Positions 1-9,743 of a stretch of DNA of 64,000 nucleotides are shown piece by piece. The notes under the pieces were generated by a model. That model made no database searches. It was not told the origin of the DNA and saw only the letters and a list, made by a program, of their open reading frames with translations. Numbering within the stretch: position 1 is the first letter of the stretch; every line of letters starts with the position of its first letter. The stretch comes from Serinus canaria (Eukaryota > Chordata > Aves > Passeriformes > Fringillidae). Location: contig NC_066313.1 in NCBI RefSeq assembly GCF_022539315.1, positions 11,287,764-11,351,763 on the forward strand, read 5' to 3'. The position numbers and the translations under genes were made by a program.

Positions 1-97
1 TCCTACCGGATTGGTTGAGTTCAAGAAGAGCTTACACAATCAAGATACTAGAATAGTCCAGTTTATCGAAGAATAGCAAGGAAGGTTCAGCCTTGCT

Positions 98-267
98 AAA
101 TGCACTTACTAGAGGGTCAATAATATATAGAAAATGCAGTAACTAAGGGTCCTGTTATATGTAGTAAATGCACTAAATAAAGGGTCTTAATATTTATAGA
201 AATCCATTAAGTAGAAGGTATGTATGTGTACATTAAGTGCACTCATTATGGGATGTAAATATGTAGA
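98..267. repeat. Degenerate 34-bp minisatellite, five units
   Basis: Five head-to-tail units begin at about 98, 132, 166, 200 and 235. The first three are exactly 34 bp apart and the fourth is about 35 bp. Each unit begins with a version of AAATGCACTAA, continues with a version of AAGGGTC, and ends in an AT-rich stretch such as TATATATAG. Units 1-3 are clearly alike; units 4 and 5 are worn (AAATCCATTAA and AAGTGCACTCA at their starts). There are no spacers, so this is a tandem array. It lies about 50 bp beyond the stop codon of the neighbouring minus-strand pseudogene and could belong to the 3' flank of that gene copy or to an unrecognised older element. Confidence 0.75.
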
Positions 268-318
268 GGCTCTGTCCAGAGGTCCCACAAGCACAGCTCT
301 GGGCACAAGCATCTCTTT

Positions 319-910
319 CAAGGGCTGTGGATCAGCAGTTCTTTGAGCCCATGCAGCAGGCAATTGTACTCCTGCATGGCCTTCACATGGGCATCCGCAT
401 TGCTGTCCAGGTGCTGAAAGAGGTTCAGTGGTTCAGCCCCAGCCACAAATTGGAGGGCAAACAGATATCCATAGGAAACCTGTGGCCATGGTTGTCTTCA
501 TTTCCAACCTTGTCATCTTCTTTCTGCATTTACATTGTTCCTTTATATTTCTTTTCTTCCAAAAACGTTGCCTCCTTCTTCCTTCCGCAAAAAAGTTGCT
601 GCAGGAGCTCTTTTGGTCACTGCTGTCTGGATTGCACCTCATTTTCTGGAGTCCAAGCACAGTGCAAGAGGAGAATAAGGATTCCAAGAACAGTCCAGAA
701 CTGCCACCCGAGCAGGGTCCCCCAGGCATCAGCGCTCTGCTCCAGGGTCATCTGCTTCAGCTCCTGCATCAGCCGGGTCATCTGCTGGCTGAGATACTCA
801 GCGCGCTGCTGCATGCGCTCCAGCGCCGCCTCGTCCAGCCCATCGCCGGCCTGCTGCGGGTACTGGAGGAGGCCTTGCACCAGCAAGAGCAGGAACGTGG
901 TGGCAGCCAT
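319..910 (-). pseudogene. ITPRIPL1-like: ITPRIPL1-like pseudogene with the Mab-21-like core deleted
   Basis: The family (inositol 1,4,5-trisphosphate receptor-interacting protein-like) encodes single-pass membrane proteins of roughly 500 residues with a Mab-21/nucleotidyltransferase-like core. The start at 910 has a good Kozak context (GCC before ATG, then G). Frame one shows a hydrophobic leader (residues 1-15), a coiled-coil segment with ERMQQRAEYLSQ (about 30-55) and a membrane segment with FWTVLGILILLL (about 70-86), then stops at 617-619. After a frameshift the linker continues (SSCSNF near 600-620, then the acidic EDDKVGNED near 490-520). From about 480 the sequence jumps to the family's C-terminal tail, with AEPLNLFQHL in another frame, and ends at a stop at 319-321. 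The core of about 350-400 residues is missing. At least two frameshifts plus the deletion make it non-functional. The family assignment is from memory of songbird sequences; the structure is read directly. Confidence 0.77.
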
Positions 911-1250
911 GGCCTCAGTAGTTGGGAAAGGGCTTCAGTGAGGATGGGAGGGATGGAGGCACTACTGGGGGAAGTAGGGACAGGAGCCCTGGGGATCTGA
1001 GGGGTGCGCAGAGGGCCCAGGCAGCTGGCAGGCTGCGAGGCCTGTGCCGCTGCCCCAGCAGCAGCAGCAGCAGCAGCAGCATGCCCTGCCCAAGGCACTC
1101 TGGCCAGGGACTGGCCTCTGGATGCAGTGAGAAGTGGATGCCCAGGAACTCTCGTTTCTGCCGTGGGCCTCGGTCAGCGATCAGCACAGCCTCCTGTCTG
1201 CGATCACACTCGCCGCTCACTGAGGCTGCGCTGGGGCAGCATTACCTGCT
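911..1250 (-). other. GC-rich 5' flank of the ITPRIPL1-like pseudogene
   Basis: This stretch upstream of the pseudogene start is much richer in GC than the rest of the window and contains scattered CpG. It may be the old 5' untranslated or promoter region copied with the gene. No TATA box or splice site could be assigned. It includes the CAG run at 1056-1081. No separate gene is recognised here. Confidence 0.4.
1056..1081. repeat. (CAG)n trinucleotide run
   Basis: Uninterrupted CAG, about 8.7 units, in the GC-rich flank 146-171 bp upstream of the pseudogene start. On the gene strand it reads CTG. It is outside any supported coding frame, so it is a simple microsatellite. Confidence 0.9.
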
Positions 1251-1749
1251 CTGCTGTTTCTAGCTGTCCCCTTTGCGACACTGGTGCTCTGATGTCACAG
1301 GTGCCACCGTGCATCCGAGCCAGGACAGCCCTGCCGTCCATCTCTGCCTCAGCTCTGGGACTCAGAATGGCCCCAGCAACCAAAGACCTGACACACACCA
1401 AAAGCAGATGCGTGGGTCATAATTGACCCCCAGGTCTTCCCTGGACCAAACGGGCCAAAGACCACCAAACCCATTTCAAATATGAAATTGGCCTTCATGG
1501 CCCATGAATGATTTGTTCTTGGAAATCTACTGCTGTGAGACGCAACTGGTTCCCTCATTGCTGACCTCTGTGTTTGTGGGTGTGTTCTTGGGTCCTCAGT
1601 TTCACCCCTCTGTTCGCAGTAGTGAATAGCCTGATGGTGACATGGGGCTTCTCCATGGCAGGATCTCTGTTGCCACTTTTTAAGTTTATTTTAATGGATT
1701 TTTTCAAATGTCTTTGCAATTTTCTTAAGAGGTTTTGGAGTCATTTTGA

Positions 1750-2150
1750 CTGAAGTACTGATTTTGGATGGCCTTGAATTAATTTTCTTTATAGTATCTA
1801 CGTTTTGGATTTGTGTTGAAAGCAGTTTTGATAACACATTGATGTGAAAGCCAGTTCTGAGCATTGTTTGCTCAGACCCCAAGCCTTTTCTTCTTCTCAC
1901 TGAGGAGGCTGGGGTTGTGCAAGAAGCTGGGCAGGGACAAAGCTGGGATAAAGAGATGTGTCATACCAGTTGTTGTTGTGCTCAACAATAAAAGTTGGGG
2001 AAGAAAGGAATGTTATGAAGCCCTGCTTTCCTGGAGATGGCTGAACACCTAACCATGGGAAGTGGGGACATTCTTCCTTGTTTTGCTTTGCTTACACATG
2101 ACACTTCTGCTTTACCTGCTAAACTCTGCTTAACTCAGCCTCAAACCAAC
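1750..2150 (+). mobile_element. ERVL-like LTR fragment, songbird type
   Basis: The segment matches in order the landmarks of a common songbird ERVL-like LTR: a GAATTAATTTTCTT block near 1776, TTTTGGATTTGTG near 1803, AAGAAGCTGGG near 1921, a polyadenylation signal AATAAA at 1987-1992 followed by GTTGGGG, GCTGAACACCTAACCATGGGAA near 2040-2061, and a TTTGCTTTGCTTACACATG block near 2081. The polyadenylation signal sets the orientation as plus. The right end decays into unique sequence near 2150 and the left boundary is uncertain (LTR-like sequence may begin as early as about 1690). No internal viral genes or second LTR lie beside it, so it is probably a solo LTR remnant. It shares its 3' half with the damaged LTR at 61349-61673. 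Confidence 0.65.
1987..1992 (+). terminator. LTR polyadenylation signal AATAAA
   Basis: Canonical AATAAA inside the ERVL-like LTR fragment, in the place where this LTR type normally carries its polyadenylation signal. Whether it is used is unknown. Confidence 0.5.
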
Positions 2151-2859
2151 GACACCTGGCCACAGTACAACCCTTGAGGCTCTCTCATATGGATGTTTTC
2201 TCACATTATCAGCATGACATGCTGACTTCGGGTTGCAACATCCAGTTTTAACAGTATCACCTCAGTGGAAGAAAGAAACAAACTCCGATGAGTTTTAAGA
2301 ACTAAGCAGCCAAGAGGTACAACATATTTTCTCTTTGCATCAAATTATTTTTAAGTCAACAATGTAACTTATAATCAGCTCATATTTCAGGCTATTTGTT
2401 ATTATTACAAATCAAAATGAATAAGTTAAAACAAGGAAGAGAGTACAAGTGGAACAAGCAAGAAAAAGCAAGAGAAAGAAAAAGGCAACCCTGAATTTAA
2501 AACTGGGTGAAGAAAAAAAAAATACTGTTTTTCCCTTGTATTGCTTCTCTTACAGCATTTAAACAAGCCCATATTATAGCCTTCTTTTACAATGAATCTT
2601 ACAAATTGAGAGGATTTGCTTTTAATTCTTCTAGATGGTTTGGGAGAGGAGAAGCAACTTTAGTGCTTTATTTCCTGACCCTATAAACACCTATGGATTT
2701 TGCTTGCTTTCAAGTGTGAAGGCCCACTGACACGCAGAGGGACTACTCAGAGGCTTAAATTTAAGCAGGTATGTAAGTGCTTGTGGAGCTAGGGCTTTTT
2801 TATATGTATTGACTGACAGGTTCATTGCCCTACAGGGAGTACTTCACAAGAGTACTTGC

Positions 2860-2893
2860 AGTGACTTTTTTTCCAAAAGGAAAAAAAGTCACT
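2860..2893. repeat. Perfect hairpin, 15-bp arms, 4-nt loop
   Basis: The left arm AGTGACTTTTTTTCC (2860-2874) is the exact reverse complement of the right arm GGAAAAAAAGTCACT (2879-2893), separated by AAAA. Seven T face seven A in the stem. It is too short for a microRNA precursor, and no run of T follows that would suggest a Pol III terminator of a known RNA. Confidence 0.9.
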
Positions 2894-5496
2894 TTTGGTC
2901 AAGCCCTGGTTACAACTCCACAGATTTACGCTCTGGGAAGACCTGGAGCAGTGCTGCCAAAGGTAGGCTTTGGTCAAGGCTGTTGGATCAGCAGTGGCCT
3001 GGCTGAGGGCTGCAGGGACAGATTCCTTGTGCTGTCAAAATGTGTGTCACATGTATTACATGACATTCACAGCCCACCCTGAGAAATACACTCCTGTCTG
3101 TGTTAGGAGAGGAGCTTCTGGGACAGCTTTGAAGACACCAGACAAAAAAGAAGTATGAGAATGGGTTAGAGTAGATGATGCTGATATTTGCATTGTTTAC
3201 AGTTCTTTGGGGAGAGAACTCAGGGCTATAAGAATTGCTCCAGGTTTTGCTTTGCAGAAAGGCTGACCTGCATGCTGGGTCTGGGGGGATCTTCACCACC
3301 ACAACCCCTTCTATAGAGCTACATTTTCTGGCTTTGGGCTGATACAAGAAAGGAGGGAAACACATCCTGGTTTTTACACAGGATTTGCTCATGTGATCTG
3401 TATAGAAATCCGAGATTTCTTCTTAGGATTACCTTTATCTTTTGAGAGGATTTTCCCTCCTTTTTGTGAAATCAGAATATGTTCTCTTTTTAATAGCTCA
3501 TAGAAAGCTACCTTTATACTGTCCTCCAAGTGACATGCATTAAAAAATCCATCAGTTATTGAATTTGCATGTACATTTCCTCTTATTAATATTTTGCTGT
3601 TAGTCCTCTCACTACCATTGATGGAATTTAATAATCAATTGAATTCTGTTCCTGAACTTCTTTGGAGTAAAATCTATTCTATGCAACATATCAATTATTA
3701 AAATTAATGAAGACTTAAACAAGTCTGATTTATAGAAGAAGGTGTTGGATTTCTCTTTGGTAAAAATCTAAAATCAGACAGTCTATGAGAAATTTTATGC
3801 AAAATAGACTGCTCTGTCTATGAGCTGTCATTTGATCTTTTGGCATGAATATTTGTGTTAATTGTACATTCACCCCATAAAGTCAATTCTTTCCTAACTA
3901 CATTAGAATGATATTAGAAATGCTCCTATAAAAATAACACCTTTTTATTATAGAATGGTCTGCTAATATAGCTACAGCAAAAGATTGTCAACCTTTTCAT
4001 TATAAATCTAAATCTCTGTTTTCAGGGACTTTAAACTCTGCTATAAATACTCATTTCAGGCTAATATTTGGCACTTAAAGCTGCATCCAAACAAAAAAAG
4101 CTATTTATTACTAAATTGTTTTAGCCATTTGAATACGTCTTAAAGCAGAAAAAGTAGAAATAGTTGCATGAGGGGTTTTGGTTTTATTTTATTCTGATAA
4201 ATTTCTAGAGTATGAGAAGCTGGGAAGAGAGGAAGGTGCTGGGGCTGGAGGGTTGGGTAGTGTTTCCTGCTGGTGCCAAGTCACTTCTCTTCTCTGTCTG
4301 GTTCTGATCAGGCCTGGCTGAGTTCAAGGGTCATTTTTTCTTTGGGTTTTTTTTGGGCTTAGGGGCTTTTTCAACCACTGGATTTCTGGTATAGTCTTCC
4401 CAAGGCACATTAATGTCATACTAGAAAAACTACTTCTGACACTCTGTCAAATTTTTCTTATGAAATGGAAAGTTGTTAAGTCCCTTCTGCTCCCATGAGC
4501 TGCTCAAAGATCTGAACTCTGAACCTAAGTGTGTGTGAGGTCCTTACTGGTAAAGTTTGAGATGGGATAATCTTGACATCAGACTAGTAAGACTTTCCAA
4601 GCTCACCACGTCCTTTGACCATACCCAATGCTGAAATGCAACATCTGTCTGAACATTAGTACAGCTTTTTGTTGTTGTTTTTTTTTAAGTTTCAGACATA
4701 TTTCAGCTTGTGTTTCATGATCATTTTAGACTGCCCTGGGTAGCAGCTCTTGCTGAAAGCAATTAGTTGTGTCACTTGTCTTTCCTGTCCTGCGAGCTTC
4801 TGCAGTTCCTGTGTTTGCATAGTCAAGCAGACCCAGAAATATGGATGGTTGTGAGTTGGGTTTGGGACTGAGTTTACTTCAAAGCTTCCTTTCCACCACA
4901 TCAAGTGGCCCACAGGGATGATGCTCATGCTCTGCAAGGCACTGGGAAAGTCAGACTGTCCCCCTCTAACCTGTCCTGTTTTGCTTCACATGAAGCAGTT
5001 AAACCGCAGCAAATGATGCTTAAAAGACTCGTTGAAAAACTTTCAGAGAATGACTACCATTCCTTGCAGACTGCTTAAAATAATTTTCTGAAGTTTTTGT
5101 TTCCTTGGAGTGTCCAGAAGAATAAAATGCCTTGAGTTCACAGTGCCCATAGGAAAAAAAGCCCCATCACCAGGACAACATTAAATCTTTAGTCTAGGAG
5201 CAACAAAGGCTTGATAGCAGTGGGCCTGCCTGTGCTTGACAGCACTGCAGACAGCCTTGGTCAGCCAAAAGTCTGTGCATGTGCATCTGGAGGAGGGGCA
5301 ATGAGCAGGTGTTCCTGATCACTCATAGCTTGGAAATGCATGAGCTGAGAGGAGACCAAGAGCAGAGAAATCCCTCAGACTGCAAACCAAGTCACAAGTG
5401 GGGGGGCTCATAGGCTTTGTTGCTTTTTAATGATGATCCTCAGGGCCCGGCAAGTAGTTGGTAACATCAGAAAAGAGTGTGTGGGGGATTTCTGTG

Positions 5497-5511
5497 GTTG
5501 CTAAGAGCAAC
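5497..5511. promoter_or_regulatory. Inverted repeat resembling an RFX (X-box) site
   Basis: GTTGCT AAG AGCAAC is a perfect 6-bp inverted repeat with a 3-nt spacer. The right half AGCAAC fits the X-box half-site RGYAAC, and the left half differs at one place from GTNRCC. It is followed at once by CCTGCTCTAGCAGG, another short inverted repeat. No promoter or gene is seen nearby, so this may be chance. Confidence 0.25.
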
Positions 5512-8206
5512 CTGCTCTAGCAGGAGATATTCTATTATGCTCAAAGGTTTATTCTGAAAGCCCCAGGGTTTATAAATTGAAAAGTGAAACAACACAAGAA
5601 AAGGCCCTGTGCCATCTCACAATTAGCTGTGAAATTTCTGAGGCCTCGCTTCCACCTCTGCCTGCCAAGTTGGTCTCTCTGGGCCTTGGCATTACCTCAA
5701 GGTGTGACCATGCCTCAGCTGTGCCAGCACACTTCTCACATCCAGGACAGTGAAGGCAGTGCTGATATTCGAGGGACATTCTTGATGGCTGCTATCAGCC
5801 CTTACACCTCTTAATTATAGTACATTTCTCTCTCCAGCTTCTTCATGAGATTCCGATATTTCTTTTTTTCCCTGAAAGCTGTATGAGTTCTTATTCCTTT
5901 GTCTCCTCCTCATGAACTCTCTGTGTCCATCTGACTCCACTATTTTGTTCTCCTAACTTTCTTATCTACCGTCCAACTTTACCAGGACTTCTTCAGTGGC
6001 AACTGCAAACTCCTTCCTGAATGCTACCAAGGGGGAAAAGAAAAGGTGATGATGGTTAATTCAGAAATGAGTGACATAAAGGTTGCAGGGCCTTGAATAT
6101 ATGAGACTGTTGGTGTAGAAGTAAAGGTTATGTTAAATAAATCTGAGACATTTAAAAGATTTGAGGGTTGTTTTTTTTTCATACTCCTCTTTTTAATTTT
6201 TCTTATCAGTTATTGATAAAAACTGGAAATGGAAACATAGAACAGCTAAAGAATATTTGGTTTATTTTGGATAGAAAGCAACAATACTGCAATTGTTAAC
6301 AAAAAACACCTTTGTAATTTTGTTCAAAATTATGTTCTCTTTGATACTTTAAAAAAGAGAAAGCAGAAATACTGTCATGAAGGGTAAGCATTCTGCATTT
6401 CAGACATGGTCTATGCACCTTTATGATCAGCCTAGCTCACATGGACTCGTGTTACGTACGGGTAAGGCTTATTATGTTATATTTGAATTTATCATCAAGT
6501 AAGTGAGACAGGGAGTTATTCATGGGACCACCCTGTTTAAGCCATTTCTTGTCTTAAGGAAACCAAACCAATGTATTCCCACAAGTTTTGAATGCATACT
6601 GCTGCTTTGACTGCAGTAAAAGACCACCTCTGTTAAGCAGTGATTTATTTTTTCTGTTGGTCTCTTGGGTGACCACTGATGGCAGATTTTCCTGTGTTTC
6701 CTATGGCAGAAGCAATATGTTCTGAAATATTTTGATTATGTTTAAAGTATATGTATGAAAATGTGATATATGGTAAAGTAATGTATGGCAAAAAATAATA
6801 TTGATATGCGTATTGGATACATCAAGAGGAAATGTGGAAGATATTTTCATAAGCATATGTTCTACTTTATTTGGGAGAGGAATATTGGAAGGCATGGAAC
6901 ACTTATGAAAATGTATAAAAGCCTTTTATAGACTGTTGAAGCAATTTTTCTGATAAATGTTTGGAAAATATCCAAAAGTGTTATAGTACATAAAGAAAGC
7001 AATATATAACATTTTTTAAATTATTCTTAATATGGTTAATTTATGTTCATTTACTTTAGAATATGTTAGAACCATATTTCATAAATATCAAACTTATTTT
7101 GTGCTGCCTGTGCACACTATTGAAAATCACTTGATCTTCATGAAGTGCATAAACATATTTCTCCAAATTTATAAATGTATGTGAAATACACAGTACATAT
7201 ATTTGGAGAGAAAAGGACACATTTATACAGATTTTTTACTAGTGTATCTTGTGCTCAGGACAGCACTGACTGAGTAAATCATGCTTCAATATGCCCAGAG
7301 AAGCTTTATAGGTTTATGCACATACCTGCATTCCTCTATATATATCATATTTATAAGCAGTATTTTAGCAAATTGTATCTATCCTTTTTCGGCTTTCTAA
7401 GAGTCTTGGAGAAAATTTGCTGAAGATAAAAACGTCTTCCTACTCAACAAGGACATAGGAAAATAAAAATCTGTATCTCTTCAAAATGATCACTTAAATT
7501 TTCTTTTCAATTTTACAAGAACCTCAAAAGTAGGTCTTCTCTGTTGACAGGTCAACGCCAAATTTTGTTTGTGGTACTAAATGCAGAAACCTTCTGATGA
7601 TGATTTTTTGACTCCTCTCTCATTCAAAGAGTGTACTGATGGCATTAGATTAGTACTTGCTCTGCTTCCTCACATTTATAGAAACCTTCTCCATGCTGCC
7701 ATTTTGCTTTGCACTGCTATATGAAATTACATGGGGTTAAATTTCCATGGGGTTTCCCTCTGTTAACCTTGAGAAATGTTTTGGTTTGTTTCTATAAGAG
7801 ACACTGTTCTAAGACCAATGGAAAATTGCAGTGGCAGCTTTCCAGAGCCTGAGGAAGACATCTCATTTGATACTCACTTGCACAATGTATTCATACCTTT
7901 CCATTAGAGTCTCTTAGACCAGAACATTTAAAAGACTAAAATACACAAATAAATGAAAGATTTAGGTTCAGGTCTACTTTCTTCTCCTCCTTTTTTCTTG
8001 GTTTTTTCTGTCTAACCAGCTCTTGTTTTTCTCTTTCTATGTCTCATGTTTGTACTTTCAAATTAGGGCACACTTTCATCCTTTTTAAATACAGGAAGAG
8101 AAACTTTAAAGTGTTAGCAGGAAAGAAACTTACAAGAAATTTAGGGGTTGGCCTTTGCATCTGGTATTAGTATATGAACTCATTATTTGGGATACTTCAA
8201 ATTAAT

Positions 8207-8381
8207 GAAAGGGAAGGGGAAAAGGAAAGGAAAAAGGGAAGGGGAAAGGGAAAGGGAAAGGGAAAGGGAAAGGGAAAGGGAAAGGGAAAGGGAACAGGGA
8301 AAGGGAAAGGGAAAGGGAAAGGGAAAGGGAAAGGGAAAGGGAAAGGGAAAGGGAAAGGGAAAGGGAAAGGGAAAGGAAGGG
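8207..8381. repeat. (GGGAAA)n hexanucleotide array, homopurine
   Basis: The plus strand is essentially all purine for about 170 bp. From about 8242 to 8376 it is a regular GGGAAA array of roughly 22 units, interrupted by one A-to-C change at 8295. The left edge (8207-8240) is a less regular GA-rich lead-in. Every unit has a GGG run separated by AAA, which fits the usual G-quadruplex pattern many times over, and the homopurine:homopyrimidine strands could also form a triplex. The open frames across it (Gly-Lys, Arg-Glu or Phe-Pro dipeptides) are products of the repeat. Confidence 0.97.
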
Positions 8382-9293
8382 TCCTTACTTCAGATCTCAG
8401 TACTTCATAAAAATATATTTTATAGTTTCCTAGGTAATTTCCCAAGAAATTTTCTGAGTTAGTAAAACAGCTTCTTTGGGACCCTTGATTTCCTAATCTG
8501 ATAGAGGTTCTTTTTGAAATTTGTTTCATCCCAGAAATGTTAACCTTTCTCGAAACTTGAGAGTGCTCCTGGGAACAGAGAAGTGCCAGGGATGCTCAAG
8601 ATGGTTATTCTCAAAGCCCAGCTTCTGCCTAGAAAGGCCAGTCTTCTCCCTTACCCTCTACTGCTGATGGAGTGACTAAGAGTCTCCTCCAGGGATAATG
8701 CAGAGATCCTAGGACTGGTATTCTCACTTAGCCCTTGGAGGACATCCCTGTATGTAGTGACTAGAGGAGGAAGCTTGGCACAATAGCACCTTTCAAGTGT
8801 TTGTGATTCCCTTTCTTGCATACATGGAGACAAGGACTTCAAAGGGTCTGAAAAACAGGTTAAAAAAGAGATAATTTTCCAATGTTAAGTGTTTTATTTA
8901 ACTAGTTTTGGGGGATTTTTTTCCTTATTTCTCAGATGAAGCATAATTGCTGGTATCAAGAAGGGTTGGGTTTTTTTTTTCTTGTTTCATTGAATATTAT
9001 TGTAAATTATATTTCAGGTTGGTGTTTAAACCTAAGAAATACCTGAAGACAGTTTAATCATGATGAGTCTTATCCAAATTAAAAAAAGAAAGGTTTTCTC
9101 TAAATTAGCAAGGTAAAGATCAATATTCTTGAGAGCAGTCCTATCAAAGGATGAAGTTTCTAAAAAGGTGTGCTTTGATTATTATCATAATCAAATTCCC
9201 TCAGTCATAGAAGGTACACAGTACCCTTGAAAATCTGGAGGGATTTGAATATATATTTCTTTTAAATTTTATTTGAATATACTTTCTATGTTC
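8382..9293. other. Unique AT-rich sequence, nothing recognised
   Basis: Spacer between the hexanucleotide array and a CR1 fragment. No exon, RNA gene or repeat family could be supported. Confidence 0.6.
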
Positions 9294-9743
9294 AGAGAAG
9301 GGCAAAGGAACTGGGGAGGGATCTGGAGAACAACTCTGATAAGGAGGAGCAGAGGCAGCTGAGAGGGCTCAGCCTGGAGAAGATGAGGCTCAGGGGGAAC
9401 ACTATCACTCTCTACAACTCCCTGGTATGAGAGTGTAGCCAGGTGGGGGTTGGTCTCTTCTCCAAGGTAACAAGTGACAGGACAAGAGGAAAAGTTATTA
9501 ACTGCACCAGGAGAGGTTTAGATCATATAGTAAAAACTTCTTCCCAGAAAGGTATGTCAAGCACAGGAACAGGCTGCCCAGGGAAGTGGTGGAGTAACCA
9601 TCCCCAGAGGGATTTAAAAGATGTGTAGATGAGGCACTAAGGGACATGGTTTAATGGTGAGCATAGTGGTGGTGTTGGGTTGATGGCTGGACTTGGTGAT
9701 TTTAGAGGTCTTTTCCAACCTTAACAATTCAATAATTCCACTG
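9294..9743 (+). mobile_element. CR1 LINE, 5'-truncated 3' end, plus strand
   Basis: About 450 bp of the 3' end of a chicken-repeat-1 (CR1) non-LTR retrotransposon. It opens with AGAGAAGGGCAAAGGAACTG and carries the end of ORF2: GGTTGGTCTCTTCTCC near 9447, the GTGACAGGACAAGAGG block near 9474, and CTGCCCAGGGAAGTGGTGGA near 9574. It ends with the typical tail block TTGGTGATTTTAGAGGTC, TTTTCCAACC and a worn ATTC-type terminus near 9743. An in-frame piece reads VGLFSKVTSDRTRGK, matching the CR1 ORF2 C-terminus. Truncation at the 5' end is the normal result of CR1 insertion. It is inactive. Confidence 0.92.

Larger units (their letters stand above)
2151..8206. other. Unique AT-rich sequence, no gene seen
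   Basis: About 6 kb without a recognisable exon, RNA gene or transposon. Reading frames on either strand are short (up to about 134 codons, at 2988-3392 minus) and show no known domain. Listed separately are a perfect hairpin at 2860-2893 and an inverted repeat resembling an RFX site at 5497-5511. The 6700-7400 stretch is very AT-rich. Old diverged repeats may be present but could not be identified. Confidence 0.6.

Noticed and set aside
98..267. Regular direct repeats, CRISPR-like at first sight
   Set aside because: The 34-bp units follow each other without unique spacers, and the setting is vertebrate. It is a minisatellite.
428..1000. 190-codon plus-strand open frame over the left-end gene region
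   Set aside because: It runs antisense through the ITPRIPL1-like pseudogene and owes its openness to the GC-rich coding sequence on the other strand.
8174..8529. Open frames giving Gly-Lys, Arg-Glu and Phe-Pro repeat proteins
   Set aside because: These are direct translations of the (GGGAAA)n array with no non-repeat coding sequence.
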